28,441 nt of DNA, from the IMG/VR virus record IMGVR_UViG_3300025122_000108, positions 1 through 28,441 of that record; one strand, 5' to 3'. Positions 1 to 7,713 of the stretch are shown piece by piece. This stretch comes from a virus. Under the pieces are notes generated by a model that saw only the letters and a list, made by a program, of their open reading frames with translations, did not search any database and was not told the origin of the DNA. The position numbers and the translations under genes are program-made. Positions within the stretch are counted from its first letter, which is position 1. Each line of letters begins with the position of its first letter.

Positions 1-2880
1 ATCGTAAAGCACGCAGGATTCAGAATAATAGGCACAGCTGTATCAGATGACGCACCACTGAGCGGCCACAGAGGCTGTGTTCAGTTTCTTTGTGCAAGAC
101 ACCTAACATCTTCTAATGAGTCTGTTGGATTTCCTTCTTTTACATCCAATAATAGCTTCTCCGACCAGTCAGGTCCACAGGGTTTTAATATTGTTCGTGG
201 TATGATATTCTCAGCTACTGGAACAAGAGTTGAGGTTCTTGACTACGACCAGAAGTACTCTCCATCTACTGCGCTAGATGATTATGCATCAGTTAATCCA
301 ACCTCTTCTGATAGACTATATAAGACATTTAAGCTTGTCCTTTCATCTACAGCGGCAAACTGGACAGCGGATGGATATTCTAATGTAAAAGTATTTACAG
401 CGTCGCTGAATCCCACAGACGACAACTATTTTGGAAATGTCCTTAACACTGATCCAGAGAGGTTTGAGTCAGAACAGCACCTTCTCTATGCAGCTTTTCC
501 TGTAGAGGATGAGATTTTAACAGTTGACACAGCCGCAAACGCTATAGCTATTTGCTCTGGATCAGCATCTGGATCTGCTGCGTCAGGAATATCCGGGCTG
601 ACATACAGGGATGCATTCGGAAGATTCGACACAAGATACACTGCGCCAAGAACAACATACTTCATATCCCAGCCATACGGAAAGAAGGAGTGGGAGCTAT
701 TCTATTTTGAGACGATATCAGACGGATCTGTTGCGAATGAGAAGTATAAGATCTCTATATCAAGTCTAAAGAAGCCAACAAATCCTAAAGATCCGTATGG
801 AACCTTTACTATTGAGGTTAGAAATTTTGATGACTCTGATACATCACCACAGGTTCTTGAGAGATACCCACTTTGCACATTGAATCCTAATGATTCTAAC
901 TTTATAGCAAAGAAGATAGGTGATTTTAAGGCATATTACAATTTTGACGCCGAGTTAGAGTCTGAACGTAGACTGCTTGTAAAGGGTAAGTATCCAAATA
1001 AATCATCTAGGATTAGAGTTGTGCTTAGCACAGAGCTACAGCAGAAAAAGATACCAAAAGATGCGCTTCCATTTGGATTCAGAGGCCTTCCAGTCATCAA
1101 GACCAATGACTCATTAACAGATACCTTGCAAAGCATTAGGGGAACATACTCTAATCCTGGAGGAGCGACAAGGGGTGTTCAAGCAAACGGAACTGTTGGT
1201 CCGGGAAGATTAACTTTCTACACTGGAAGTACTGAGGCTATGACCTTGAGCGGTCCGGTTTCAGCTTTGAGCTCGTCTATTCTTCCCCCAGTGCCGCTCA
1301 GGTTCAAGTGTACTAGAGGAAAGGTCAGGCTTTCTCCTGCGTTCGTCGGACAGCAAGGGTCTGAAGAGATAGCAGATTCAAGATATTACTGGGGATGCAA
1401 ATTTGATTCCATTCCAAGAACAGGATCGTTATCAAATGCAGTTCTAAACTCGAATGCCTCAACCGAGGTGAACGGATTATTTAGATCATATTCTAAATTC
1501 TTAGGAATAAAGAAGCTAGATACACTCGTCACAGGCGCCGGAGCAGATGAATTTAATTGCAATAAGTTCACATTAGCTCGAGTTGCTCTTAAAAATTCAG
1601 TTCAACAGTCTAATGGCCTAGATAACCTTGGTGCCACTGCAAATAATGCAATAACTGGAACAGTTAAAGAGCACATTCTTGAGACAGCCTATATTAGAAA
1701 TGGATCTCCTGATCTTGCGACGTATGCTGTGAGTGACGGATATATCACGAAGAGAGTAACATTCGCAACACTATTGGCTATGACATCATCTCTATACTTT
1801 AATAAGTTTGTTGACTATTCTAAGTTTACAAACATGATGTACGGCGGATTCAATGGTGTCAATATTCTTGACAAGGATATGGCCAGAATGGATGACAGAG
1901 CTTCTTCTGGTGACACAGGAGGAAAGGCTGTTGCATCTCCTGATATTGGCTTAAAGATGGGCGATGACAATGCATTTGGAATAGGAAAGACAAATAACAT
2001 CATAGCATCATATAGGACAGCAGCAAGAATTCTTACAGATCCTATGTCTTCTCGAGCAAACCTCATAGCAATTCCAGGGATCAGAGATACAGCACTTACA
2101 GACTATGTCCTTGGTCAGCTTGAGGATTACGGAAAGGGATTCTATATAATGGAGATTCCAGGATACGACTCTTCTGGAAATAGAATCTTTGCTGGAACTG
2201 GACTAGCTAGCGTTACAAAGACACTAGAAGATCTTGAGTCCAGAGCATTAGACAACAATTATGCAGCCGCATATTTCCCAGATGTTACGATAAATGATCC
2301 AATTAACAATCAACTTGTCGATGTACCAGCATCAGTTGCTGTAATCGGAGCTATAGGATTTAGTGATAATGTTTCCTATCCATGGTTCGCGCCAGCAGGA
2401 TTCAATAGAGGGTCTCTTGACTTTGTAACAAATGTACGTGTTAGATTAAACCAGGCTGATAGAGATGAGCTGTATGACGCTAGAATCAATCCAATAGCCA
2501 CATTCCCTCGAGCAGGATTCGTTATCTTTGGACAGAAGACCCTCCAGCAGGCAAGAACTTCTCTTGATCGTGTTAATGTAAGAAGAATGCTTCTAGAGGT
2601 CAAACGAATAATTGTTGATGTTGCGAATAAGATAGTCTTTGAGCAGAACACTCCTGAGACAAGAGCTAGATTTATCGCTCAGTCCACACCTCTTCTAGCT
2701 CTTGTTCAGAGCCAGCAAGGAATTGATCAATTTAAGGTAGTAATGGATGCAAGCAATAACACGCAAGAGGATGTAGAAAATAACATTCTCAATGGAAGAA
2801 TAGTGGTTGTTCCCACAAGAGCCGTAGAGTTCATAGCTATAGACTTTATCATCACTAATGCTGGAGTAAGTTTTGAGTAA
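1..2880 (+). CDS. Tail sheath protein 1 (5' end outside window)
   Basis: This is a contractile tail sheath protein of the T4 gp18 family. The frame is open from base 1, so the true start lies upstream; the first internal ATG at 202 has no special claim, and residues before it continue without a stop. About 959 residues are visible. The C-terminal third carries the conserved sheath signature, including YPWFAPAGFNRG (about visible residue 793), FGQKTL and LDRVNVRR, and ends in a beta-rich tail (VEFIAIDFIITNAG) of the kind that links neighbouring subunits in sheaths. It is clearly paralogous to the next gene: both share YFGNVLNTDP, YWGC and IPGIR blocks in the same order. It is much longer than T4 gp18 (659 residues), so it probably carries extra surface domains in the middle. 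Family assignment is secure; why there are two copies is not known. Confidence 0.92.
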   Translation: MVKHAGFRIIGTAVSDDAPLSGHRGCVQFLCARHLTSSNESVGFPSFTSNNSFSDQSGPQGFNIVRGMIFSATGTRVEVLDYDQKYSPSTALDDYASVNPTSSDRLYKTFKLVLSSTAANWTADGYSNVKVFTASLNPTDDNYFGNVLNTDPERFESEQHLLYAAFPVEDEILTVDTAANAIAICSGSASGSAASGISGLTYRDAFGRFDTRYTAPRTTYFISQPYGKKEWELFYFETISDGSVANEKYKISISSLKKPTNPKDPYGTFTIEVRNFDDSDTSPQVLERYPLCTLNPNDSNFIAKKIGDFKAYYNFDAELESERRLLVKGKYPNKSSRIRVVLSTELQQKKIPKDALPFGFRGLPVIKTNDSLTDTLQSIRGTYSNPGGATRGVQANGTVGPGRLTFYTGSTEAMTLSGPVSALSSSILPPVPLRFKCTRGKVRLSPAFVGQQGSEEIADSRYYWGCKFDSIPRTGSLSNAVLNSNASTEVNGLFRSYSKFLGIKKLDTLVTGAGADEFNCNKFTLARVALKNSVQQSNGLDNLGATANNAITGTVKEHILETAYIRNGSPDLATYAVSDGYITKRVTFATLLAMTSSLYFNKFVDYSKFTNMMYGGFNGVNILDKDMARMDDRASSGDTGGKAVASPDIGLKMGDDNAFGIGKTNNIIASYRTAARILTDPMSSRANLIAIPGIRDTALTDYVLGQLEDYGKGFYIMEIPGYDSSGNRIFAGTGLASVTKTLEDLESRALDNNYAAAYFPDVTINDPINNQLVDVPASVAVIGAIGFSDNVSYPWFAPAGFNRGSLDFVTNVRVRLNQADRDELYDARINPIATFPRAGFVIFGQKTLQQARTSLDRVNVRRMLLEVKRIIVDVANKIVFEQNTPETRARFIAQSTPLLALVQSQQGIDQFKVVMDASNNTQEDVENNILNGRIVVVPTRAVEFIAIDFIITNAGVSFE

Positions 2881-2900
2881 CGGATACATATTGATAGAAT
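2873..2900 (+). promoter_or_regulatory. Weak sigma70-like promoter candidate before sheath 2
   Basis: TTGAGT at 2873-2878 and TAGAAT at 2895-2900 are separated by 16 bases, a passable -35/-10 pair. It begins inside the last codons of sheath 1. The sequence is AT-rich and TAGAAT is common in this genome because AGA is a favoured arginine codon, so the match may be chance. Confidence 0.2.
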
Positions 2901-2926
2901 CTTTAGGAGAGATAAATGGCTGAGAC
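2893..2926 (+). repeat. Leader repeat, copy 1 (before sheath 2)
   Basis: The 18 bases at 2893-2910 (GATAGAATCTTTAGGAGA) match 16 of 18 bases at 5983-6000 in front of the tail tube gene. Both are followed, after 5 or 8 bases, by the identical start ATGGCTGAGAC. The repeat contains the ribosome binding site, so it may be a shared high-expression leader for the two most abundant tail proteins, or a trace of duplication. Confidence 0.6.
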
Positions 2927-5900
2927 AGTTTTTAACAGTGCCGGTGTTACAGCAACTGAAATCGATCTTTCAGCACCTACAGTTGCAGGTCCTGTTGGGA
3001 CTCCAGCGGGTGTAGTGGGAACTGCTAATCAGGGCCCAGCATTCGTTCCTGTAACCGTAGCTAACTATAGAAATTTTTCTCGCATATTTGGAAACACAGA
3101 TGGTGAAAAGTTTGGACCTCTTGCTGTTAGTCAATTTTTAAAGAACGCGCAGGCTTTAACTTATATTAGAGTTCTTGGTGTCGGAGATGCAAAGAAGAGA
3201 AATACTAGCACTGGAAAGGTAAACAGGGCTGGATTTGTTGTGGGATCACAGCAGATAGATGATAGAGGTACAGTTGCAAGAAATCCTTACGCAACTAGCC
3301 CATATAGTGATCTGGGAAGAACATACTTTCTAGGATGCTTCCTATCTGACTCAGCTGGGTCTTCATTGCTTAAAGACGCAGGAATATCAGGAGATACTAA
3401 ATTAGGCGGAACAGGATCTCACCCGATTATACGAGGTGTTCTCATGGCTCCGTCTGGTGTCATACTGGGGCTGTCTGGAACAAGTAATGGAAGCAATGTA
3501 GTTGGAACAGGTGCTGTAACAGCATCTGCAACAAATGGTCAAACTAGCACAGGGTTCGCATACGGCGGAGCTATGACAGGAACACTAAATCTTGCCACTC
3601 AGAACTTTGTCATGCTTCTAAATGGGCACAAGGCCACCGGTGAGGGTCCAAATATAATCACAGCATCATTTGACCTAGAGTCTCCAGCTTACTTTGGAAA
3701 TGTGCTAAACACAGATCCTCTCGAGATGGAAAAGAAGGGACACCTTCTTTATGCAAGATACGATATCCACCCAGCATTCGTAAAGGCAACTGGATCAGGA
3801 GTAATTAAAAATGACTGGTACTCACATGCAGCTCAAGGAACGCAGGAAGATATCGCATTCCTGCTAACAAGCTCGTTAGCTAGAAATACAGGAAATGCAT
3901 CAGTTCCAGACTATGATTCATTCCAAGATAGATTTAAGGCTCCAAGATCACCCGCAGTTATATCGCAGGATTTTGCTGGAACGAAGCACAGTCTGTTCAG
4001 GGTGTTCTCTATATCAGATGGATCATTTACCAACGACCTCTTTAAGATTTCAATTGAAAATATTAAGCCTTCTCTGGTAGACTCCTATGAATATGGAACG
4101 TTTGATCTCATTGTTAGATCATTTGATGACACTGATGAGGAGAAGAGACCCCTAGAGTCTTACAGAGGATTGTCCCTTGATCCTTCTAGTGATAAGTTTA
4201 TAGCAAGAGTCATTGGAGATCAAAATACATACTTTGACTTCGATCAGGCCACAGCGTCACAGAAGATAGTTGTACAGGGTAATCATCCAGTTATATCAAA
4301 CTATATTAGAATAGAGCAAAGTGATCAGCTGAAGGCAGGAGAGCTTCCGAAGTCATCACTTCCGATGGGCTTTAGAGGTCTCGATCACCTTGTAACATCT
4401 GGAAGCAATATTCTATGTACAGTTAGTCAGTCCCAGATTAACCAAAGATATCAAGGCAATGAGTCTTATTCATACCTAAGAGCTGTCACACCACCTGTTC
4501 AGTTTAGAGAAAGTGTAGCAATAGGAACAGCTCCCAATAAAAATACAAACTCATCACTTTACTGGGGATGTCAATTTTCTAGAAAGGTTTCAGTTTCAAA
4601 GACCAATCTTTCTTCAGTTCAAGACAATACATGGAGATCTAGAGTAAAATACTTCCCAGATTTCGCACTATCTAATAGAAACTTTTCTGTTGGAAACAAT
4701 GCTGGCGTCGCAGATTCAAATGGAACAGTTTTAGACTGTGATAGATTTAATAATAATATTTTCTCACTAGAAAGAATTCAGGTTAGAACCGGTTCTGATA
4801 CCATTGCAGATGTTAATGAGTGGGTTAGCGCATCTTATGTGAGAAACGGATCTATTACAGCAAATACGGGAAACAAGACTAGGGCATTAAAGGTCTCGGA
4901 TCTAAAGACGCAAGGAAATAGAAGGTTTTCAAAGTTCACATTTGTTCTTCAAGGTGGCTTTGATGGAACTGATATGTTCAACCAGGATAGAATGGATCTT
5001 TCAAATGCAGCTGCTAAGAGAGAGATGGATGATGAGACAAATCAGGGCGGCACAAATGGACCCACAGTAGCAGCATATAGAAAAGCTGTTGACATGATGG
5101 GAACTAAATCTGATGTTGACATAAACCTTCTTGTGATTCCTGGAATTAGACAGGCAGCTGTTACAAATTATGCAATAGATGCTATTGAGAATAGATTTGA
5201 TGCGCTCTATATCATGGATATTGAGGAAAGAGATGAAATCAATACAGTAATAACGTCATCCGTCTCTAATCCAAGTGTAGCTTACACAGTAGCAGCCTTT
5301 AAGAATAGAGGGTTAAATTCATCCTTTGCATCAGCTTATTTCCCAGATGTCATTATGACAGATCCTACGACAAATACAAATGTTCAAGCTCCTCCTTCAG
5401 TTGCTGTTCTTGGTGCCTTTGCTATCAATGACGCTGTTGGATATCCGTGGTTCGCACCTGCTGGATTTACAAGAGGAGCTCTAAAGGATTCGCTATATTC
5501 AAAGGTGCCTGTCAGCAAGGCAAACATGGACACGCTTTATGATGCAGATATAAACCCAATCACTGCATTCCCAGGAACTGGATTAATGGTATTTGGTCAA
5601 AAGACACTTCTTGCAACAGACTCTTCTCTAGACAGGGTTAATGTTAGAAGGCTTCTCATAAATGTGAGAAGATCTGTCAGACGTGTTGCAAACACCATGT
5701 TATTTGAGCCAAATAGGCAGGAGACTCTTGATAGGTTTAATGCTCTTGTTACACCCATTTTACAGAGTGTACAGGAGAGAAGTGGTGTTGATAGATACAA
5801 GGTTGTAATCGATGCAACAACAACAACGCAGGCTGATATTGAGAATAACACCCTAAGGGGCAAGATATTCTTACAGCCTACACGTACAGCAGAATTTATA

Positions 5901-5951
5901 GCACTTGACTTTGTTGTAACAAATGCAGGAGATGCATTCCAAAATGCATAG
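2916..5951 (+). CDS. Tail sheath protein 2
   Basis: This is a second, full-length contractile tail sheath protein of 1011 residues. The start is fixed by an AGGAGA ribosome binding site at 2905-2910, five bases before the ATG. The N-terminus (MAETVFNSAGVTATEIDLS) has the typical look of a sheath N-terminal arm. The conserved sheath core is at the C-terminus: IPGIRQAAVTNYAID (about residue 740), YPWFAPAGFTRG (about 843), FGQKTLL and LDRVNVRRLL, ending in ALDFVVTNAGDAF. The middle 200-700 region is long, Ser/Thr/Gly-rich and less alike between the two copies, as expected for surface-exposed insertions. The tube gene follows 57 bases later, the usual sheath-tube order. It may form a mixed sheath with protein 1 or be used at a different position in the tail; the sequence does not decide this. 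Confidence 0.95.
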   Translation: MAETVFNSAGVTATEIDLSAPTVAGPVGTPAGVVGTANQGPAFVPVTVANYRNFSRIFGNTDGEKFGPLAVSQFLKNAQALTYIRVLGVGDAKKRNTSTGKVNRAGFVVGSQQIDDRGTVARNPYATSPYSDLGRTYFLGCFLSDSAGSSLLKDAGISGDTKLGGTGSHPIIRGVLMAPSGVILGLSGTSNGSNVVGTGAVTASATNGQTSTGFAYGGAMTGTLNLATQNFVMLLNGHKATGEGPNIITASFDLESPAYFGNVLNTDPLEMEKKGHLLYARYDIHPAFVKATGSGVIKNDWYSHAAQGTQEDIAFLLTSSLARNTGNASVPDYDSFQDRFKAPRSPAVISQDFAGTKHSLFRVFSISDGSFTNDLFKISIENIKPSLVDSYEYGTFDLIVRSFDDTDEEKRPLESYRGLSLDPSSDKFIARVIGDQNTYFDFDQATASQKIVVQGNHPVISNYIRIEQSDQLKAGELPKSSLPMGFRGLDHLVTSGSNILCTVSQSQINQRYQGNESYSYLRAVTPPVQFRESVAIGTAPNKNTNSSLYWGCQFSRKVSVSKTNLSSVQDNTWRSRVKYFPDFALSNRNFSVGNNAGVADSNGTVLDCDRFNNNIFSLERIQVRTGSDTIADVNEWVSASYVRNGSITANTGNKTRALKVSDLKTQGNRRFSKFTFVLQGGFDGTDMFNQDRMDLSNAAAKREMDDETNQGGTNGPTVAAYRKAVDMMGTKSDVDINLLVIPGIRQAAVTNYAIDAIENRFDALYIMDIEERDEINTVITSSVSNPSVAYTVAAFKNRGLNSSFASAYFPDVIMTDPTTNTNVQAPPSVAVLGAFAINDAVGYPWFAPAGFTRGALKDSLYSKVPVSKANMDTLYDADINPITAFPGTGLMVFGQKTLLATDSSLDRVNVRRLLINVRRSVRRVANTMLFEPNRQETLDRFNALVTPILQSVQERSGVDRYKVVIDATTTTQADIENNTLRGKIFLQPTRTAEFIALDFVVTNAGDAFQNA

Positions 5952-5982
5952 AATAAATTTTGCAAGCTAGATACTTAAGAAT

Positions 5983-6019
5983 GATAAACTCTTTAGGAGA
6001 TAGAAGAAATGGCTGAGAC
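5983..6019 (+). repeat. Leader repeat, copy 2 (before tail tube)
   Basis: GATAAACTCTTTAGGAGA at 5983-6000 repeats the leader seen at 2893-2910 with two differences, and leads into the same first eleven coding bases. It holds the AGGAGA ribosome binding site (5995-6000) of the tube gene. Confidence 0.6.
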
Positions 6020-6500
6020 GTTATCCGTCACCGATATGTTACCTAATAAATTTGAGCCCAAAAGGCAGTTTAGGTGGATTTTTGCGATAGAAGGTATTGA
6101 TGCCTTTTTGATGAAAACAACTAGTAGACCTAAATTTACACTGGCTCAAAAGGAAATTCCCTGGATAAATGCAAAGCGTTATGTATCAGGGAGGCTCACA
6201 TTTGACCCGATCGCACTCACACTGTATGATCCGATTGCACCATCAGGAGCACAACAGGTCATGGAGTGGATTAGAACGCACTATGAGTCTGTATCTGGTC
6301 GTGCTGGATACGCAGACTTCTATAAGCGTGACTGCCAGCTAAAGCTTTTAGATCCAATTGGAACAGTTGTAGAGCTTTGGGATATAAAGGGTGCATTTTT
6401 ACAGGATGCAACATTTAATAACCTTACCTATGAAAATGAATCAGACCCTGTAGAGATCGCTATCACGCTTCGGTATGATAACGCTGTTTTGCAATACTGA
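6009..6500 (+). CDS. Tail tube protein (gp19-like)
   Basis: This is the major tail tube protein, 163 residues, the same length as T4 gp19, which it resembles. Hexameric rings of it form the inner tube through which DNA passes. Visible family features are the N-terminal RQFRWIFAIEGIDAFLMKT strand, SGRLTFDPIALTLYDPI, the short helix around HYESVSGRAGYADFYKRD, and the closing beta pair LWDIKGAFLQDATFNNLTY and PVEIAITLRYDNAVLQY. The start is set by AGGAGA at 5995-6000. It lies directly after the sheath genes and just before a strong terminator, so it is the last gene of that transcription block. I am confident of the family and role. Confidence 0.93.
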   Translation: MAETLSVTDMLPNKFEPKRQFRWIFAIEGIDAFLMKTTSRPKFTLAQKEIPWINAKRYVSGRLTFDPIALTLYDPIAPSGAQQVMEWIRTHYESVSGRAGYADFYKRDCQLKLLDPIGTVVELWDIKGAFLQDATFNNLTYENESDPVEIAITLRYDNAVLQY

Positions 6501-6520
6501 TACTCACGATTCTTTTATTT

Positions 6521-6554
6521 AAAGCCCTCCTATTAAGGAGGGCTTTTTTATTTT
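6521..6554 (+). terminator. Rho-independent terminator after the tail tube gene
   Basis: AAAGCCCTCC (6521-6530) pairs perfectly with GGAGGGCTTT (6537-6546), giving a 10-bp stem with a six-base loop, followed by a T-rich tract (6544-6554). It sits 20 bases after the tail tube stop and is the only textbook terminator in the window. Confidence 0.93.
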
Positions 6555-6562
6555 AATTTACC

Positions 6563-6592
6563 TTTACATAGAACCCAGTATATTTTTAGAAT
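6563..6592 (+). promoter_or_regulatory. Sigma70-like promoter candidate before the tail chaperone
   Basis: TTTACA at 6563-6568 and TAGAAT at 6587-6592 are 18 bases apart, each one mismatch from consensus. It lies directly after the terminator, where a new transcription unit is expected. A start about seven bases after the -10 box would leave a very short leader that barely includes the ribosome binding site at 6599-6604, which weakens the call. Confidence 0.35.
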
Positions 6593-6608
6593 AAAGAAAG
6601 AGGAAATT

Positions 6609-7421
6609 TTGTCGGATCATCAAGGTGTTCAAACACACAATGTAATGAAAGATGACTTTGGTTGGGATGTTCCTGTAGAGGGAGTTCCGGTTCCATCTGA
6701 GGGAAAAGTGTATTCTGAGGGATCTGGGCTTCACAATAAAAATCTTCTTCACATAAGATCTATGACAGCTCGTGATGAGGATATACTTGCTTCTCGAGCC
6801 CTTATTCAGCAAGGCATAGTAATAACAACTTTGCTCGAATCTTGCTTAGTTGAAAAAGATATAGATGTTAGAGATATGCTTATCGGAGATAGAAATGCTC
6901 TGATGGTATCTGTTAGGATCACAGGATATGGGACATCGTATAATGCAGAGGTAAATTGTCCGGAATGTGGAAAAAAGAGCAGCCAGAATTTTGACCTATC
7001 AAACCTAGAGATAAAGCGTCTAACATTAGATCCAGTTAGACAAGGAGAGAATGTATTCTCATTTAAGCTTCCCGTAACTGGGAAGGAAGTTCACTTCAGA
7101 TTCCTAAGGGGGGCTGATGAGGAAGAGATGAATCTGACGGCGGAACGTCGCAGAAAGATGATGCCTGATGCAAAGATTGATAGTCTTGTCACATCCAGAC
7201 TGGAGCAATTAATTGTTTCAATTGAGGGAGTAAGTGATAGGAATAAGATAAACGCATTCGTTAAAGACATGCCAGCGCTAGACTCTAGAAAGTTAAGAAC
7301 ATTTATAGAGAATCATGAGCCCGGAATTGACATGTCTGTATGGATGAGTTGCGCTCAATGCAACCAGGAATCTCGTGTATCTCTTCCGATCGGCGCCGGG
7401 TTTTTTTGGCCCACGGACTGA
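6609..7421 (+). CDS. T4-family baseplate hub / tail assembly chaperone
   Basis: This is a member of the T4-family baseplate hub assembly chaperone group (the gp26-like T4_baseplate family), thought to help assemble the hub and tape measure. It starts with TTG at 6609 behind AGAGGA at 6599-6604. Recognisable stretches are VPVPSEGKVYSEG near residue 26, the ARDEDILASRALIQQG helix, MLIGDRNALMVSVRITGYG, and a split zinc-ribbon: CPEC at residues 117-120 and CAQC at 248-251. The protein proper ends at 270 residues, but its last codons cross seven T at 7401-7407, beyond which another frame continues with a typical chaperone extension. Position between tube and tape measure is where phages keep their frameshifted tail chaperones. 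Family call is firm; the exact function is inferred from homologues. Confidence 0.82.
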   Translation: MSDHQGVQTHNVMKDDFGWDVPVEGVPVPSEGKVYSEGSGLHNKNLLHIRSMTARDEDILASRALIQQGIVITTLLESCLVEKDIDVRDMLIGDRNALMVSVRITGYGTSYNAEVNCPECGKKSSQNFDLSNLEIKRLTLDPVRQGENVFSFKLPVTGKEVHFRFLRGADEEEMNLTAERRRKMMPDAKIDSLVTSRLEQLIVSIEGVSDRNKINAFVKDMPALDSRKLRTFIENHEPGIDMSVWMSCAQCNQESRVSLPIGAGFFWPTD

Positions 7422-7677
7422 GTGGAGAGAGTCTTTTCTAGAAGAAGCGTTTCTACTTCAATATCATCTCAATATGAGCTATTCTGATGTAAGAAACCTT
7501 CCTGTAACATACAGGCGATGGTTCATAAGTCGTCTGGGTTCTGAATTCAAGAAGAGGTCAGATGCTAGAAAGAAAAGCAGAGGCCAGCAAAGTCAGGACA
7601 CCCAGACAAGCATGCAAGATAATATGAAAGCTATCGATGAAATGATCAAGGCTTCGGGTGAAAAGAGCTTTAAGTGA
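7375..7677 (+). CDS. Chaperone extension frame (DUF6760/gp51-like), probably made by frameshift
   Basis: This frame overlaps the end of the chaperone gene. The nominal GTG at 7375 has an AGGAA at 7366-7370, so separate initiation is possible, but the part that looks like conserved protein begins after the slip site: WRESFLEEAFLLQYHLNMSYSDVRNLPVTYRRWF, followed by a basic then polar tail. That pattern (acidic helix, YH, then a short hydrophobic helix and RRW) resembles the small partner protein found after the T4-type hub chaperone in phage tails and extracellular contractile injection systems. Read through the slip, the fusion would be about 355 residues (266 + 89). It ends 36 bases before the tape measure gene, as G/GT-type chaperones do. 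The resemblance is by eye; a profile search would settle it. Confidence 0.6.
   Translation: MYLFRSAPGFFGPRTEWRESFLEEAFLLQYHLNMSYSDVRNLPVTYRRWFISRLGSEFKKRSDARKKSRGQQSQDTQTSMQDNMKAIDEMIKASGEKSFK
7398..7410 (+). promoter_or_regulatory. Putative programmed frameshift site (GGGTTTTTTTGGC)
   Basis: The chaperone frame reads GGG TTT TTT TGG and then stops at 7419. The frame that continues reads GGC from 7408. Moving between them needs a +1 slip (skipping the T at 7407) or a -2 slip on the T run; both end in the same downstream frame. The -1 frame closes quickly at 7439. A pairing of homopolymer, overlap and conserved downstream frame is typical of tail assembly chaperones. A sequencing indel in the T run is the main alternative. 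Confidence 0.6.
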
Positions 7678-7713
7678 TCTTCGTTTACTGAATATGTATA
7701 GTCGGAGGCGCGT

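Noticed and set aside
3895-4080. Short + strand ORF in another frame of sheath 2
   Set aside because: Fully inside the conserved sheath reading frame and without a ribosome binding site.
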